A DNA stretch of 64,000 bases from assembly GCA_025617375.2 (NCBI GenBank), contig JAMYGW020000003.1, positions 1,860,001 through 1,924,000 on the forward strand. Reading direction: 5' to 3'. This document shows positions 47,951 to 61,108 of the stretch, in pieces. The notes below the pieces were generated by a model. That model worked only from the letters and a program-made list of their open reading frames with translations. It was not told where the DNA came from and searched no databases. Numbering within the stretch: position 1 is the stretch's first letter; the number at the start of each line of letters is the position of its first letter. The DNA is from Acarospora socialis (taxonomy: Eukaryota; Ascomycota; Lecanoromycetes; Acarosporales; Acarosporaceae). The translations under genes and the position numbers were made by a program.

Positions 47951-50760
47951 GAGATGCAAAAATCTCTTTCAGCTTTGAAACAATCATTATATTGTAGAGT
48001 ATTTGAAAGAATTGTTGATCATTCAGTCATTGAATTCAATATTTAAACATCTTTGTGATCTAAATAATTTCAACTATTTCTTATTCATCAAATATTGTCA
48101 ACAATTTCATATTTCTCTTCATCACAACTCTCTCTAATGTTTAGTTCAGAAGTATTATCTGTTAATCTGACAAACACAGCAAGAAAGATGATGAGTAAAT
48201 TACTGAAGTTTCTTAATAGAGTGAGAATGACATCACAGATAAGCTCATGAAACTAGTTGATTCATGATTCTGCATTACATGTTAAGTATGTTTATTGCTT
48301 ACATACTTGAATCTCAGCTGTATCACAGTCAGTGTAAATCTATCATTGAAGCATAGCATAAACATGAATGACTGCAACTGATTTCAGGTATGCTTCACAA
48401 AAGATTTCAACTAAAATAATCAAAAATTACTTTTTCTGCACTTAATTTTGTTGTGATCTGACATATGATATGTTAAGTTTCTAGAGTCATACTTTATAGA
48501 GCTTTATTTGTACAGATGTAGATATTGTGAATAGATTGTTGTAACTCATGAGTTCAAGATCAGTCTTGCTTAATTTTGATGTGTTTGTAGCACATACTTA
48601 TTACTTGTGATTGATCAGTGTGTTATTTGTGCAATCATGAGTCACACAAATGACACACTAAGTAGCAAAATCAAGATTAAAGCATCTTCAACTCAAATCT
48701 TTACTCTCTTCACTGTTCAATATGTATTTTATTTCAGTATTAAAACTAAAATCTTTTCAATAGACTTTCAGCAATCTTCACAATCATATTAAATCTGTGA
48801 TATTGAGACTATCTGAGATCAGTCTCAATCAATTGAAAACAATATGTAATAAAATACTTGCTCTCTCTACAGAACTTTCTACTATTGCTAAACATACTTT
48901 CATCAAGAATGAAGCAGTTCTTGAATTTGATTCTTCACTGAGTCAAGCATCTCATATTTTTATTCACAACAAGCTTCATCTTTTACAGCAGTCACTGTGA
49001 CAGTTTTTTTCTGCTGAGAAGTCTTTCAAAATAGAGCTCAAAAAAGTTCATAAATGATCTTGCAGTGATACAGAAGTGAATCACAGCTTTTAGTTGTAGA
49101 AGTATAGTGAGTGATAAGATATTCTAACAGCTGTTCAAGATGCTGAATCTGAGTTAAGTAATGACTGATTCAGTATGTCTTTAACTGAGATAGATAGTTA
49201 AACAAGAGATTTAATTTCTAGAATCAAAGTTATAGAAATAATAAACTCAAGTTGCATAACATTTGAAAATTATGATTAAACTCTCATACTGTTAACTTGT
49301 CTTCTTTAAGTAAAACTTTTTTAATCTTCTTTCAAATCTTCTGTTAAATGTCTCTCAACTTTTCTGACTTAATATTCACATAAATATTATAATTTATATT
49401 CTTCTGATTTAGCAGACTGTTATTATTTGTTTTAGTCTAGAAAGTATGAATGAAATATATACTCAATTGTTGATGAACAATGAACAGATACTTGTTCAAT
49501 TCATTATTCTCAGTCAACATGTTTGTAAATAACTTCTCAATTTGATACTGATAGACAGCTTTGTCTCAACTGCAGTAGAGTAAACATCAGCATGTGCAGT
49601 TATTTTGAATCAAGAAAGTGTATATCTCATTGACTGTCTTAAACTCAAGCTTTAAGATCTTAAGCATTGATTTTTTCTCATCTGTAAAATGCTTGATCTC
49701 TATGTTTTTGTTTGCTTTAAGTGTATGAGCACAATCAGATACAGTTTGCTTCTTTTAAAAGATCTGAAATCTGTTGAACTTAATCAGAAATGATTGTTAA
49801 TGTAGCTGCAAGTTGATTAAAACTGTTTGAAGTCATTCTTCAGATGATGAAGAATGCTTTAATTAAAATATATGCAATGCAGACAGTGAATGAACAGAAT
49901 ATTTGAGAAGTGAGAAGTGTAAGCTAGAAAGAAATTGCACAAGTGATCTCTTAAACTTCTCATTGTTCATCAGTCTTACTATCATTCTGATCTTTCTTGT
50001 CAAACTATTGCAGTATTGATTATCTTGCTGTGAACTCAACATGAGTGCTTTTCTTCAAGAGCTCTGCTCAATATATAGCTATGCTGTATTGATGATGATA
50101 AACAAGTTCATAAACTGAGAATATAATGAAGTGACTGAATAAATCAGAACAGCAATGAATTAGAATAATTAAGTTGAAACTGAGAAGAAAAAAATGATCA
50201 ACAAAAGTAGATCAAGAATGATTCAGCATTATGTGTCAATACATAAGTATTGAAACACATGATTTGAAGTTCAATAATAATAGTTATGACTGCACTTGTA
50301 GATTTTCTAAGTTCAGATACTGACATCTTTTTTATTGTATTCAGACTGAACATCTCTAGTCTTCTTTGCTTTAAATCTGTATTCTCAACAACAGTATGAA
50401 GTGAAATAGAAGACTTTTCTTTTAAAACTCAAACATCTTTCACTTCACAATTCAGAGAACTGCTGAATCATTCTTTGAGTATGTAAGACAAGATGGTTGA
50501 TCAAGATTCTATTGAGTTATATTAAGTCAATTTATTAGAGCATGTCAGATTTGTTCAATTTGCACTCATCTAACAACTATGTCAGTGTTCAATAATGTTA
50601 AATATATTAAAAGAAAAAATAGCTACTTCTGTGATCATTTTTTAAGTGTTTGACTGTGAGTCTTTGTATTGAAATGATTTGCACTTAACTTCTTCATTGA
50701 TAGCTGAACACATATAGTTATCAATCTCAAGACTTCAAATTTGCAACTCTGAGATCTCAA
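47951..50760. other. unrecognised degenerate stretch
   Basis: The plus strand at 48607-49200 reads a stop-broken frame with open parts at 48607-48792 and 48797-49000 (LSTELSTIAKHTFIKNEAVL). It includes copy B of the dispersed repeat. Beyond that I see no coherent gene. The plus strand at 49100-50760 holds only short frames. Confidence 0.3.
48664..48816 (+). repeat. dispersed repeat, copy B
   Basis: This matches the two ends of 35232-35456, with a shorter centre. Both run from AGCAAAATCAAGATTAAAGC to a TATCTGAGA end. Copy B lies inside an open plus-strand stretch, copy A in a broken one. Confidence 0.6.
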
Positions 50761-50779
50761 TGTTCAAACAAGATTGTTC

Positions 50780-51260
50780 ATGCTGATCAGCATGTCTGAA
50801 TGCTTCTGTCTCAATATTTTCTTTTTTGTCTTTATCACTTGCATTTTCAGCTCTTCAGTCTTCTTTTATTGATCTTGATTTCTGTATGTTGATGTCAGAT
50901 TGATGATGCTGATCAATGTGAAAGAATACTTTTCATCTAGAACTTTCTTTCTTATCTTTATCACTTGCATTCTCAGCTCTTCAGTCTTCTTTTATTAATT
51001 TTAATCTCAGTATGTTAAGATCAGATTAATCATGCTGATCAGTGTATCTGAATGCTTTTCATTTAGTACTTTCTTTCTTGTTTTTATCACTTGCATCTTC
51101 AGCTCTTCAGTCTTCTTTTATTGATTTCAATCTCTGTATACTGAGATCAAATTAATTATGTTAGTCAGTGTATCTGAATGCTTCTTGTCTAGTACTCTCT
51201 TTCTTGTCTTCATCACTTGCATCTTCAACTCTTCAGTCTTCAGAGTGTTTTTGTTGTCAC
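50780..51260 (-). repeat. 126-bp tandem repeat, about 4 units
   Basis: The block TTGCAT(T/C)TTCAGCTCTTCAGTCTTC recurs at about 50841, 50967, 51093 and 51219, exactly 126 bases apart. Each unit is 42 codons and keeps the minus-strand frame of the zinc-finger gene. Encoded units follow TEELKMQVIKT-KKVL-EKHSDTLISIINL, likely a coiled coil. Confidence 0.85.
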
Positions 51261-52791
51261 TTGTGATTTGATCAAATATGTAATTGCTAATGTTTACAGT
51301 AACACTATTCTGTAAACTATCAGAAATATCTTTCAGTGCTTTAATTGTAAAACAAGCTGTCTCATGATTTTTCATGTTATCTTCAATAGCAGCAATATGA
51401 TTCTTCTGATCTTCATTTATGCTTAAAGACTCAAAGTCATTCATATTGATGAGTTATGAGTTCTGAGATTGTCTGCTGTTCATAACTGAGTCAGTACTAT
51501 CTTGATCTGACTTATTCTTCAAGTCTGTCAATCAAGATAGTAAAAACACAGCAATCTTTCACAGATAAAAATCTATACAATCACAGCTTGCAGAGCTCTC
51601 AAGACAGATAAAACATTGTTGACTATTTTGAAGAACTGAATCATTCTGAAGTGCTTGAAATGAATTGTGCATACTGTATGCTGAAGAGTGCTGCATGATT
51701 TCATGTGCTTGTGTTTCATGCACAACTCACTGCTTAAAACTGTCATACTGCTGATCTGCTTTATTGCAGTCAATGTATGTACAGATATATGATTTGAGAT
51801 TTCTCTGCACATAAGTTCTATATAATCATCATTAACTTTCATTGTTGCACAGAAGACATTTATCAACTTACTTTCAAGCTTGCTTTGTCACTGTGCATTG
51901 CAAACACAGCATATGACAATATAAACACTGAAATTCTTTCTTCTTCTGAAGCTTCTCAAGAAATTGAGAAACAGACAACTTGGTGTCTGACTTTTGAGAA
52001 GATAAAGCATATGTTAAAGTCAAGAATATTGATCTATTGTCATTCAAAGCAGTTTTATTTGAGTCTAACTGAAATGCTGTTGAAGATTGAGATAAAACAG
52101 TCAAGTCTAGTAGCAATCTCTCTAAGAACAACACTTCTGATGCTGAGAATATGATCTGAACTGAGTTTATATCTTTCAGTTTCAATACTGACTTTTCTTC
52201 TTTCTGAAGCTTAATTTCACATCTTTTTCAATACTCAAACTGTTGTCTTCAACACATGTTTGTCTTCACTAATCACTGAATCAGAAAGTGATTCATGATC
52301 TTGTCAGAAGTGAGCTTGAAGCAGTAGTATCTAAAAATTTTCTTGATGTGATTTCAATCAAACTCAGAAAACTTTTTGATAAAATTTATCTCAATATTCT
52401 GATCTATCTTGCAGAAGTTCTGAGCTTTAATAAAACTCATTTGTGTAGCAGAATTATGAATCTTGAATGATAGTCTGTACAGTTTATTGATGACATGTTC
52501 TGTATTTTTGATTGTGAGCTTAACAAGTAATTGAACTTGATAACTGTTGACTTTCTCATCTTCACTGTCTTCATCACTGTTACAATCTTTCTCTGCAACA
52601 TTGAACAATCTTGAAGAATTAGTAGATACATTGTAATTGTTGCTCTTGTTGAGAGCAGTCTCAATTTTTCTCTGTGAAAACTTTGTCTGATGAAGCTCAT
52701 TATTCAGTGTATTCTTGACTATCATACTTTCAGCAATTGTGCTTATTGCAATTATATATATCTTCAATTTCTTCAACATTGACACAGACAA
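50780..52791 (-). pseudogene. C2H2-type zinc-finger gene with tandem-repeat tail, degenerate
   Basis: A single minus-strand frame runs from 52791 to the repeat array. The N-terminal part has an acidic NSDEDSEDEKVNS segment. A helical block follows (LYRLSFKIHNSATQM, FIKKFSEFD), typical of a fungal family with degenerate zinc fingers near the C-terminus. Fingers appear as FQCLYCHMLC near 51910-51940 and YICTYIDC with QQYDSF near 51745-51790, then CFICLESSASC. After an open 105-codon stretch at 51127-51444 come 42-residue repeats (TEELKMQVIKTRKK). The start may lie upstream, since the frame remains coding-like to about 52960. Stops occur at expected Trp and Arg codons. Partner and target are unknown. 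Confidence 0.68.
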
Positions 52792-53009
52792 TTGTGAAAC
52801 AAGAATACTAACTAATTGTAAAATACTTCTTCAGATCTTGCAGCAGTCTGTAGACAAAGTTAAACAAAGATGATGCATCTTGAAAACAATAATCAAGCAA
52901 ACTGTGTTCAAGATAATAGAGCTTTAAATTAACAGCTCAAAGTTCAAATCACTGTGATTTGTTCTGAAGACTAGCATTACAACTGTTTTGTGTGTTTGTG
53001 TCTTTCAAG

Positions 53010-55700
53010 ATCTTGAAGATGTGATGAATACATTGTTCTATTGTAATTAGCAGTTCATTGTATACCTGAGTCATCATTCAGTTGTATCAGCTCATAAAGA
53101 GAAAAAAACTGTCTACTTAAAACAATGATATCAGAAGTACTTCAGAGAATTTTGCACCTGATATCTGTACTCAGCAGAGTTGCATGTGTCTTTCTGTGAT
53201 GTGTTTAATAAAATTATTTACAATTTCTTTACAGCTATTTCAGTCAGTGAAACCACAGTCTAATTCATAAGAACTGAGAGTATTCACTGTACTTGTTAAG
53301 AAGTGTGGTGTTCTAGCTGCTTTTATAGTCTTAGTTGAGACTAGTGTCAGAGATTGCTCATTACTCATATAGTCTACATGACAGAGTATGTGAATAGACA
53401 ATCTTTACAACTCATGTTGATCACAGTCAAGTTAACAGTGTACATTTCACTAAATAGACAGTTAGTCAGCAGTATAGCATGAGTATTTTTTTATCTCTTA
53501 ATAGTACTGATTATTCTTCATTACTTTGTACAATGCAATATCTCTTGTGAGTCTTGAAATTCTGTGCACATTATGAGTGACTTTGAAATCACAGACATGA
53601 TACTCAAAGCTATATCAGTCATAATTGATACACTTGAACAGTATAAAAAAACATATAAAACATGATGTCACTTCTGTCAGAAGACTCTATATATTGATTG
53701 ATTGATACAGACTTTGAAAGAGCAAAAAGTATTGATTGAAACTGATCTCAACTTATTATTGAGAGCAGTAGAATTTGAAAATGAAGATATTGTTGCAATG
53801 AGCAGTGACAAATGTCATGACTGTCTTCACAACTCAGTGCTAGCAACAGAAATAGAGCAATACTTGAAGCAAAGCTATCAGTCATATTATAAAGCATTGA
53901 ATCAATGTGAAATTACTTTGAAAGAGATTGCTCAGAAAATAGAAGATCTCATATTATCAGTAAGTTTATGACAAGTGTTCAGTGCAAGACAGTAGCTGAT
54001 CAATTAAGACAAAAGAGATCAATTCACAATCTTTAGTGAAACTGATCAAAGTCAACATCAGTTAAAATGAAAAATTGAAGCTGCAGAAAAGATTTAAATT
54101 CATTATACAGAAAAATAAATTGAATCAGAAAATATCAGAGCTTGACAGATCTACAAAGATGCTCAGTTAATTATGACTCTCTGATGCTTTGATACATGAA
54201 AAAAACATTCAGTTGTTTTTCAGAACAATCATCAAGCTTGTTGTTTTTCTTTATAAGATTCAGAAACATGCAGTCTCACTTTACTCAGTAATCTTCTCAA
54301 GTTAAGCAGTTGAATGTCATTCTGAACATCAAATCAATTTATATTTTGAGAATTAATCAGCATCTTTGACAAAAAAGAAGTCACAAGTCACATTCAAGCT
54401 AAATGTTGACTTCATTAGACAATCAGCAAACTCTAACATTCTTTGACACAAGATACAGATCAGTCTACTAGAGAATTAAGAGTCAGAAGACATTGACAAT
54501 AGATTTGCTACTACATCTCACATGATTTATGATTAGCACTAATTCAAGACAAAAGCAATGCAACTCAGTTCTTCACAAAAAGCTAAAGTTACTATAAATC
54601 TTTCAATATCATCAAATTCTGCAACAGATTAGATACAGAATATCTGCTCTTGCATAACTCAAGTTGTGAAGAATGACAGATTATTGAAACTGTATCTCTC
54701 ACATTAAGAAACTCTCTGCTTCTGTCACATTGCTTTTAACAAAGTTTTCATTTCAGAATATGCTAATTCTGTTGTCAGTTTTGTCATATTAGAGCAGATT
54801 TTATACAAAGCATTTGATCTTCAAAAGCTTTCAAAGCAATGAAATCTGAATCAGCACATGATTTTAGCATACAGACTAATGTTCTTTCTCTTACAGTATT
54901 ACTCAATATAATGATTAGCACAGTCATGATCAAAGAAAGAAATCTATTTTCTTCACTCTGAACTTTCAGATTCAGCACTTAATGCATTTATTGTTTTTGA
55001 GTTTGAACATTCATTTATCAGTCATATCTTTTCTAATCATTGCAGAGAATCATTAACTTCATCATTAAGTTCAAAGTAATTACTGCTCAGTCTCAGCATC
55101 TTGTTACTAGAGATATGACATGTAACAACATTTGAAGCATATGTTGTCACTGTGGACCTGATCATTGATGGCAGTCTTGACTCACAATATGATGTTGCAT
55201 TAAAGTGACTAAATAATACTGCTGAGAATATCTTGTCACATTACTTGAATGCTGTGTGCTGATGCATTGAAGAAACATTCACAAGTAACACTGCAATATT
55301 GAATTGAAAAGATCTGCAGTTCAGAAAGTTGATGTGTGAAGATGTTGTGAAGTCTTTATGAAAAAATTACTCAAGCTCAGTCAGACAGAAAAAATGACAT
55401 GTTAGTCTTTCAGAATCTCAAGAGATATCTTTGATCTGTACAAACAATGATTTTCTAAAAACAATGATGAACATCAACACAGAGAATCAATGAGTATAGA
55501 AAGTCTTAATCTGTCTTTGTCATGAATTGTTACTGCTTACTCTACTTGTATACTTTTCTTGAAGCACATTTTTGTCTATAATTTATCTATGAATTTCTTA
55601 TATCACAGACTCACTATCTACAATAATTCTTTCAAGATCACAATGTTCTCAAAGATAACTCTATTTACTTTCTACTCACTATGTCTTCAGTCTGATATGT
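53010..55700. other. unrecognised degenerate stretch
   Basis: An open plus-strand piece at 53702-53971 encodes a helical, Glu/Lys-rich protein (LKEQKVLIETDLNLLLRAVEF). It has two Cys in DKCHDC and continues with stops to about 54200. TATA-like AT tracts precede it. I recognise no domain. The rest shows only short frames. Confidence 0.3.
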
Positions 55701-55717
55701 CTCTCAATAGCTTACAT

Positions 55718-58141
55718 ATGAACTCATTCTTGTGAATGAATGCAATTAATTGTCTTGAGCAAGTCTTGAAAAAGCTTGTTCATGCACTGAAGAAAATCAA
55801 CACTGAAGACAAAACTCAAGAAGTTAAGTCTGAAGCAGTTAAGTCTGAAGCAGTCAAGTTTGAAGCAGCAGAGATTGTTAAAACTGATGAATCAAAGACT
55901 TGAGCTTTGAAGTTGAAATACAATCTAATAAATGAAGTGTACACTATCTGCTCTATAACTATGATTTTGCTCATCTCTGTCATACAGTTAAAATAGTACA
56001 ATTTTGAAATACAAAATTGTGAAGTCATCTATGCTGTCAAAAGAAATAACAGAGCTGAATAAATATGTGTTTGTTGTTTACATTCAAGTCAGTAAGTTTA
56101 TAAAAATCTAAAGAATTCAAGTACTAACATAATCACTCTAGAGAAATAACAATCAAATATATATTCTATGTTGACATTAAATTGAAGAAATTGCAAAATA
56201 TTTTAAGAATTATTCTACAAGACATGCACAGAATCTCTTACATAGAGAATAAAATTACAGTATAAGTTGTTTACATCTTACTGTACAATGTTTAATGTTG
56301 AAATAGATCAAGCAAAATCTCTTGTTTCATTATATTTCTGAGATAGAAGCATGCTGAACAGAACTTAAAAATGATGATTACAATGAGATGAAGTTCAAGC
56401 ATCTCAATTTGTTGATGAACTAACATTTTATCTTGAGTGATATCTTCAAAATCATAAAATCACATATGACTTGCTCTGAGCTCTTTTTAAGTCAAATGCA
56501 GCAATATATACTACAATTCTTGATACAAAAAAGTCAGCTTGTTTCAGATTTGACTTTAATCAGAAGAAAACATTTTTCAACAGAATAATGTACTTTTACA
56601 TGAAATACTGCTATCTTAACTACAACAGAAAAGTCTTTGAAGAAGTTTCAACAGCACTTGAAATTCAAAGCTTTCAAAACAAAAAACAAATTGATAATCT
56701 TGAGACATATTCTCTGAAGTTTCATCAGCAACATGAAGAAATGAGAACATATCTTGTGAAATGTGATCAACAGTTTATTTCATTCATGAGTGAACATCAT
56801 GTTCAATATTGTGACAATATCATTGATTTGAAGATTGAAGAGTACATTCAAGTTCTTGTTGACAGTTGTATCATAATTGATGTAATCTACTTCTGCAAAG
56901 TCAATTTCAATTATATCAGATCATGTATTAACAAAATAATCAGATCAAGCTCATCAAATGAAATTTACATTATTTTTTTAACACAGATTTCAAGAGAATC
57001 AAGACTAAAGATCTTGATTACAAATCTTGAGTAATGATGACTTAATGATCTGTAGTCAGACTGTGTATGATTGAAGTTTTAACAACAAACAATGATGTAA
57101 ATTCTTGTTTTTGTCATACTTTAGCAGAGAAATGACTGTGTTAATGTTTATTGTGAAGTTGAATTTGTGATTGACAATATTGAATTCATTAAGTGAAATC
57201 TTTCTTCTTTTGACAATCTTGCAATTCTCTTAACAAAAAAGAATGTCATTATCACTCTAACTCAGATTCATATATTCTGTATATCTGATGATATATTGAT
57301 AACTTTGTAAAGAGAAAAGAACAAGATCTGATTGCACTTCTGCAGTATGAGATTTAACAGATGATCTTTTTATTACAAAGTTAACTTATTTATTCTAGTG
57401 ATTTTTCTGAAATTGAAAAGATCTTAATTGCAGAAGAGTTATCTGAATATCTTAAGAGATCATTATACACAGTGCACTGCACATTGCTTTGATTTTAAGT
57501 TAATCACACTAAATCTGCAGATATCTGTCAAGAAGCTTAATCAGAAACTTAAGCAGCTTGAAGATCAATTATCTTGTATTTTTTGTCTTGCTCATCACTG
57601 TAAAACAATCATTCTACTTAATGAAGTCAATGTTTTTGTGCAGACACACTCTTGCATAAATTCACATAACAATCTCATCTCAGTATTCTTGCATACACTT
57701 GAGTACTAGTGAGAAATCATGTTTCTCATTATAAATCATGTCAAGAAAATCAACAATGCAATTCAAAGCAGAATCTTAATAACATTGTATTATGAACTTC
57801 TGAATTGAAATACAAGAAAGATAATATGAAAAAGTTTCTTGACAGAGTGACTACTGCTAAAGACTCAGTAAAATATATTTTCAAAGATCTTAATTAATTG
57901 ATCTCAAAAAAGTTCAATGATCAACAGATTTCTTATCAATTAAGATGTATGTGTACAGATTTGCTGATAATTCTCTTTAATTTAAATCAAGAATATCATG
58001 ATTACTTCTCATGCTCTGACTGTGAGTGAGAGAAAGCTGTTATCATGATTACATTTAAAAATTGTCATTGCTCTTAACAAAGAATTTTAGAACAACTACA
58101 ATGACATCAGTCAAATTGCAAATTATCAGAGCTATACATAG
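55718..58141 (+). pseudogene. AAA ATPase gene copy 2 (spliced, degenerate)
   Basis: This is the second copy of the DUF7025-like AAA ATPase. ATG 55718 (MNSFL) is supported by the matching start of copy 3. Exon 1 includes KKLVHALKKIN and a short KSEAV repeat. Introns are seen at 55939-55987 (phase 2, then NSTILKYKIV), 57345-57398 and 57472-57520. Splicing the second gives IALLHDFSEIEKI at the P-loop. Walker B reads IILLNEVNVF. An open 148-codon piece at 56588-57034 covers the middle domain. The frame ends with LKIVIALNKEF and TAG 58139-58141. Mutations at the P-loop and Walker B plus stops make it inactive. Confidence 0.82.
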
Positions 58142-60122
58142 CTGTTTCTTGATGTTCAGTTCATTTTCAACAATCTTTGATATGAGATAATGTCTGTTAA
58201 TGACTAGCATTGAATAGTTGTAACAGGTTATTGAGACATGGATTTTGTCTGTGTTGATGAGCTTTGCTCATAGCTTTTTCACTTGCATTTCTTTAAATAT
58301 CACTATAATTGAATATATGTTAAGATTTCACTTCAGGTGATTCATCTTCATGAAAGTAGATCTATTCAGACTAGAAAATTACTGATATTATTCACAATCA
58401 TCTTCATCACATCTTCATCTCACATTCATCTTACTGTGATGCACTCAATAGTCTTGAAATCAACATCAGCTGTATTCATTTAGCAATTATAATTTGAACA
58501 ATTCAATCTTCTCAAGATCATGTTCATACAAGTTCTTTAGCACTTGTGTTTTAATGATATCTTTATCTTTCTTCAGTTTTGCAGCAATTCTGAAGCTGTG
58601 AGATGAACACTGTTCACTCAAGACTTCTTTCATCAAATCAGATATTGTTTTTGAGATCTTCTGTGTTCTTGTCTTACTTTTTTTTCTTACATGATTTCTT
58701 CTTTTCAACACTGTTGCTTGTAAATAACTGTTGTTCAAGAAAGTGAGTACTGCTTCAATCTTCTGTTAATATTCTCAAGTGTATTATCAGAACTTAATTC
58801 TCTCTCATGATTTATCAAGAAGAGAGAAGAGAAGAAAAATTGAAGATTTGAGATGCAGTATAGTTTAAATGCATAACTGCTGATGTCTGACTCAGACTTT
58901 GTTTTGATTTCTTTATTGAGAGAGAGTGATGACAAAAAGTGACAACATTTAACACAATACTTCAAAAAAAGCTTCTTTTCAGCAGCAGATTGATATTTTT
59001 TCTTTGTAAAATGCAGCAAAGCACTTTTCTCATCATTATTCTTCTGAAGTCTTTCTTTCTTGTTGTTTGCTTCTGCTGTTTTGTCATTTTATTGATTTTT
59101 TTTGTTTTTACTGATTGAGAAATTATTCTTGATGTCATGACAATCTTTGTTAATTAACTCATGAATTTGTAAACAGACTGTCAATAAGAGACAGAAATTG
59201 TGACATGAAGTGATAACATGAGATGTTGAGAATTCATTTTTTTGAAACATGATGAAACTTTTGAAAGAAGATTGATCTGTCAGTATGAATTCATTAAGTT
59301 GAGTATAAAACTCATTTAGCTTTTGAGCTCATCACAGAAGTTAGTGAAGTACTCAGCAAGCTTCACTCTTTATCTTACTTTCTATTCTGCTTCTCAGAAA
59401 TTAAATCATTGCTTATATAAATGTTACTGCTGCTGTTAATCTTTCATTCAGTATTCTGAATGTTGTCATTCTGTTGTTTAGCTTTTTTGTTGTCACAAAT
59501 CTTTGAAGATTTGTCATTCAATAGTATTTGCTCTTTTGCAGATCATCAGCATAATATTGTAGTGACATACAGAGTTGATATAGTCATCTTTGCTTTTATC
59601 TCAGTCAGATTTGAAACTGTCACTTTCTTTTCAATTGATTTTCACAAAAAAATAAAGACTTTCATTCAACATTCTCATCAAGTGTGCACCATTCTCATCT
59701 GCTCTTTGTAACTCTTGCATTTTCTTAATACTGAATAGCAGTTCTTCAAGACATGAAAGATCTTTGCTTGCTTGACTGCTGATGTAATTGTGTTCATCAT
59801 TAATACAGATTTTGTTCATTATGTCTGCAAAGTTGTCAATCATTATTCATATAAGACAAAGTGAAGAAATTTATCTTCAATGTCAACTTCAGTGACTTTG
59901 ATCTCTGATTTAAGCTTGTCAAAAGAATTGAGAAACTCATTAAGTAATGAGATAATCATATTTAAGACCTTGATCAGATCATAGTGTTGAGATGTTCAGT
60001 TTGATTGATTGTTTGATTTAAAAGCTTGATGACTTTTGCACTGTTAATCAACAATGAGAATATTGTGATTGAATACTGAAGATCACTTATTGTCTGACAG
60101 ATCTGTTTTGAGCAAAGATTGA
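58142..60122 (-). other. unrecognised minus-strand degenerate gene region
   Basis: The minus strand has neighbouring open pieces at 58735-59019 and 58487-58738, abutting in different frames. The second is basic (LKRRNHVRKKSKTRTQK). Further up, at 59631-59843, another open piece reads a polar helix (SCLEELLFSIKKMQELQR). The pieces could belong to one gene of about 1.5 kb that ends near 58487. No domain is recognised. The foldback element at 60123 adjoins its upper end. Confidence 0.35.
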
Positions 60123-60551
60123 GCATCAGCAATTTGGAAGAGCAGGAAAAATAGGAAAACATGGCTAAAAACAGTATACATGAGCTAAAAATGAGATCAT
60201 GAGAGAAATATATGATGTAATTTTGATTTTTAAATACAGTCATAAAATATAATGAAAAAACTAATTTATTTGAAAATTACAGACTAGTAACATTAAAACT
60301 CAGCTAGTGGTAAATCTCTGAAGTTTGATACTCAGTTTTCAACAAGTAAAATTACAAGATTTATCACTAGCTGAGTTTTAATGTTACTAGTCTGTAATTT
60401 TCAAATAAATTAGTTTTTTCATTATATTTTATGACTGTATTTAAAAATCAAAATTACATCATATATTTCTCTCATGATCTCATTTTTAGCTCATGTATAC
60501 TGTTTTTAGTCATGTTTTTCCATTTTTCCTGCTCTTCCAAATTGCTGATGC
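60123..60551. mobile_element. foldback / MITE-like inverted-repeat element
   Basis: Two 195-bp arms, 60123-60317 and 60357-60551, are near-perfect inverted copies separated by a 39-base centre. Outer ends read GCATCAGCAATTTGGAAG and its complement. The arms retain GG and CC pairs (GGAAGAGCAGG), and CCGCCC directly follows the right end, unlike the rest of the window. There is no coding capacity; both arms give mirror-image open frames. No target duplication is obvious, so the true ends may lie slightly outside. The structure fits a short non-autonomous DNA transposon. The superfamily is not identifiable. Confidence 0.8.
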
Positions 60552-61103
60552 CGCCCTTGTTTGTAAAAGTTAATTGTATTCATATCAACAAAGATCATTC
60601 TAAGACACAAAGTGCAAATGAAATTAGAAAATTCAGATTGACTGATTTGCTTGAGTAGATGAGATCTGAATGAAAAATTTAAAATAAAGAGCAAGATAAC
60701 AGAGAAGAGTCATTTATACTGAGAACTGCAATGTTACTCATGAGCATCTTTTCAGAATTCAAAACTCACTTCTTTTCTTCTTTGTCACAAGACATTTGAT
60801 CATTGATTGTCAGTTGTTTTTCATGTTGACTGACATGCACTGACATAATTCTGATCAAGAGAATCTTGTATTTAATTTAATTGTTTATATAGTCAAGTTT
60901 CACTGCTGTCTCTCAGAGACATTCACATCACTGAAGTCATATCAATTAAAGTAAGATGATCTTTGAGCTGAGTCTTCTCATGATGCATTGACTTTATTAT
61001 GTCTTTCTGATTCTCAGCACAATGCAGATTGATGTTTACAAGTCTTTACTTGTGAACAATACACACAGCAATCATAAAACTCAAATATAACAAGAAGATG
61101 TAC
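60552..61103. other. no recognisable feature
   Basis: Only short frames are present between the foldback element and the minus-strand LTR. Nothing can be supported. Confidence 0.3.
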
Positions 61104-61108
61104 ATAAT

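Noticed and set aside
59974-60658. two mirror open frames (59974-60243 minus, 60431-60658 plus) as genes
   Set aside because: They begin inside the two arms of the foldback element and are identical there because the arms are inverted copies.
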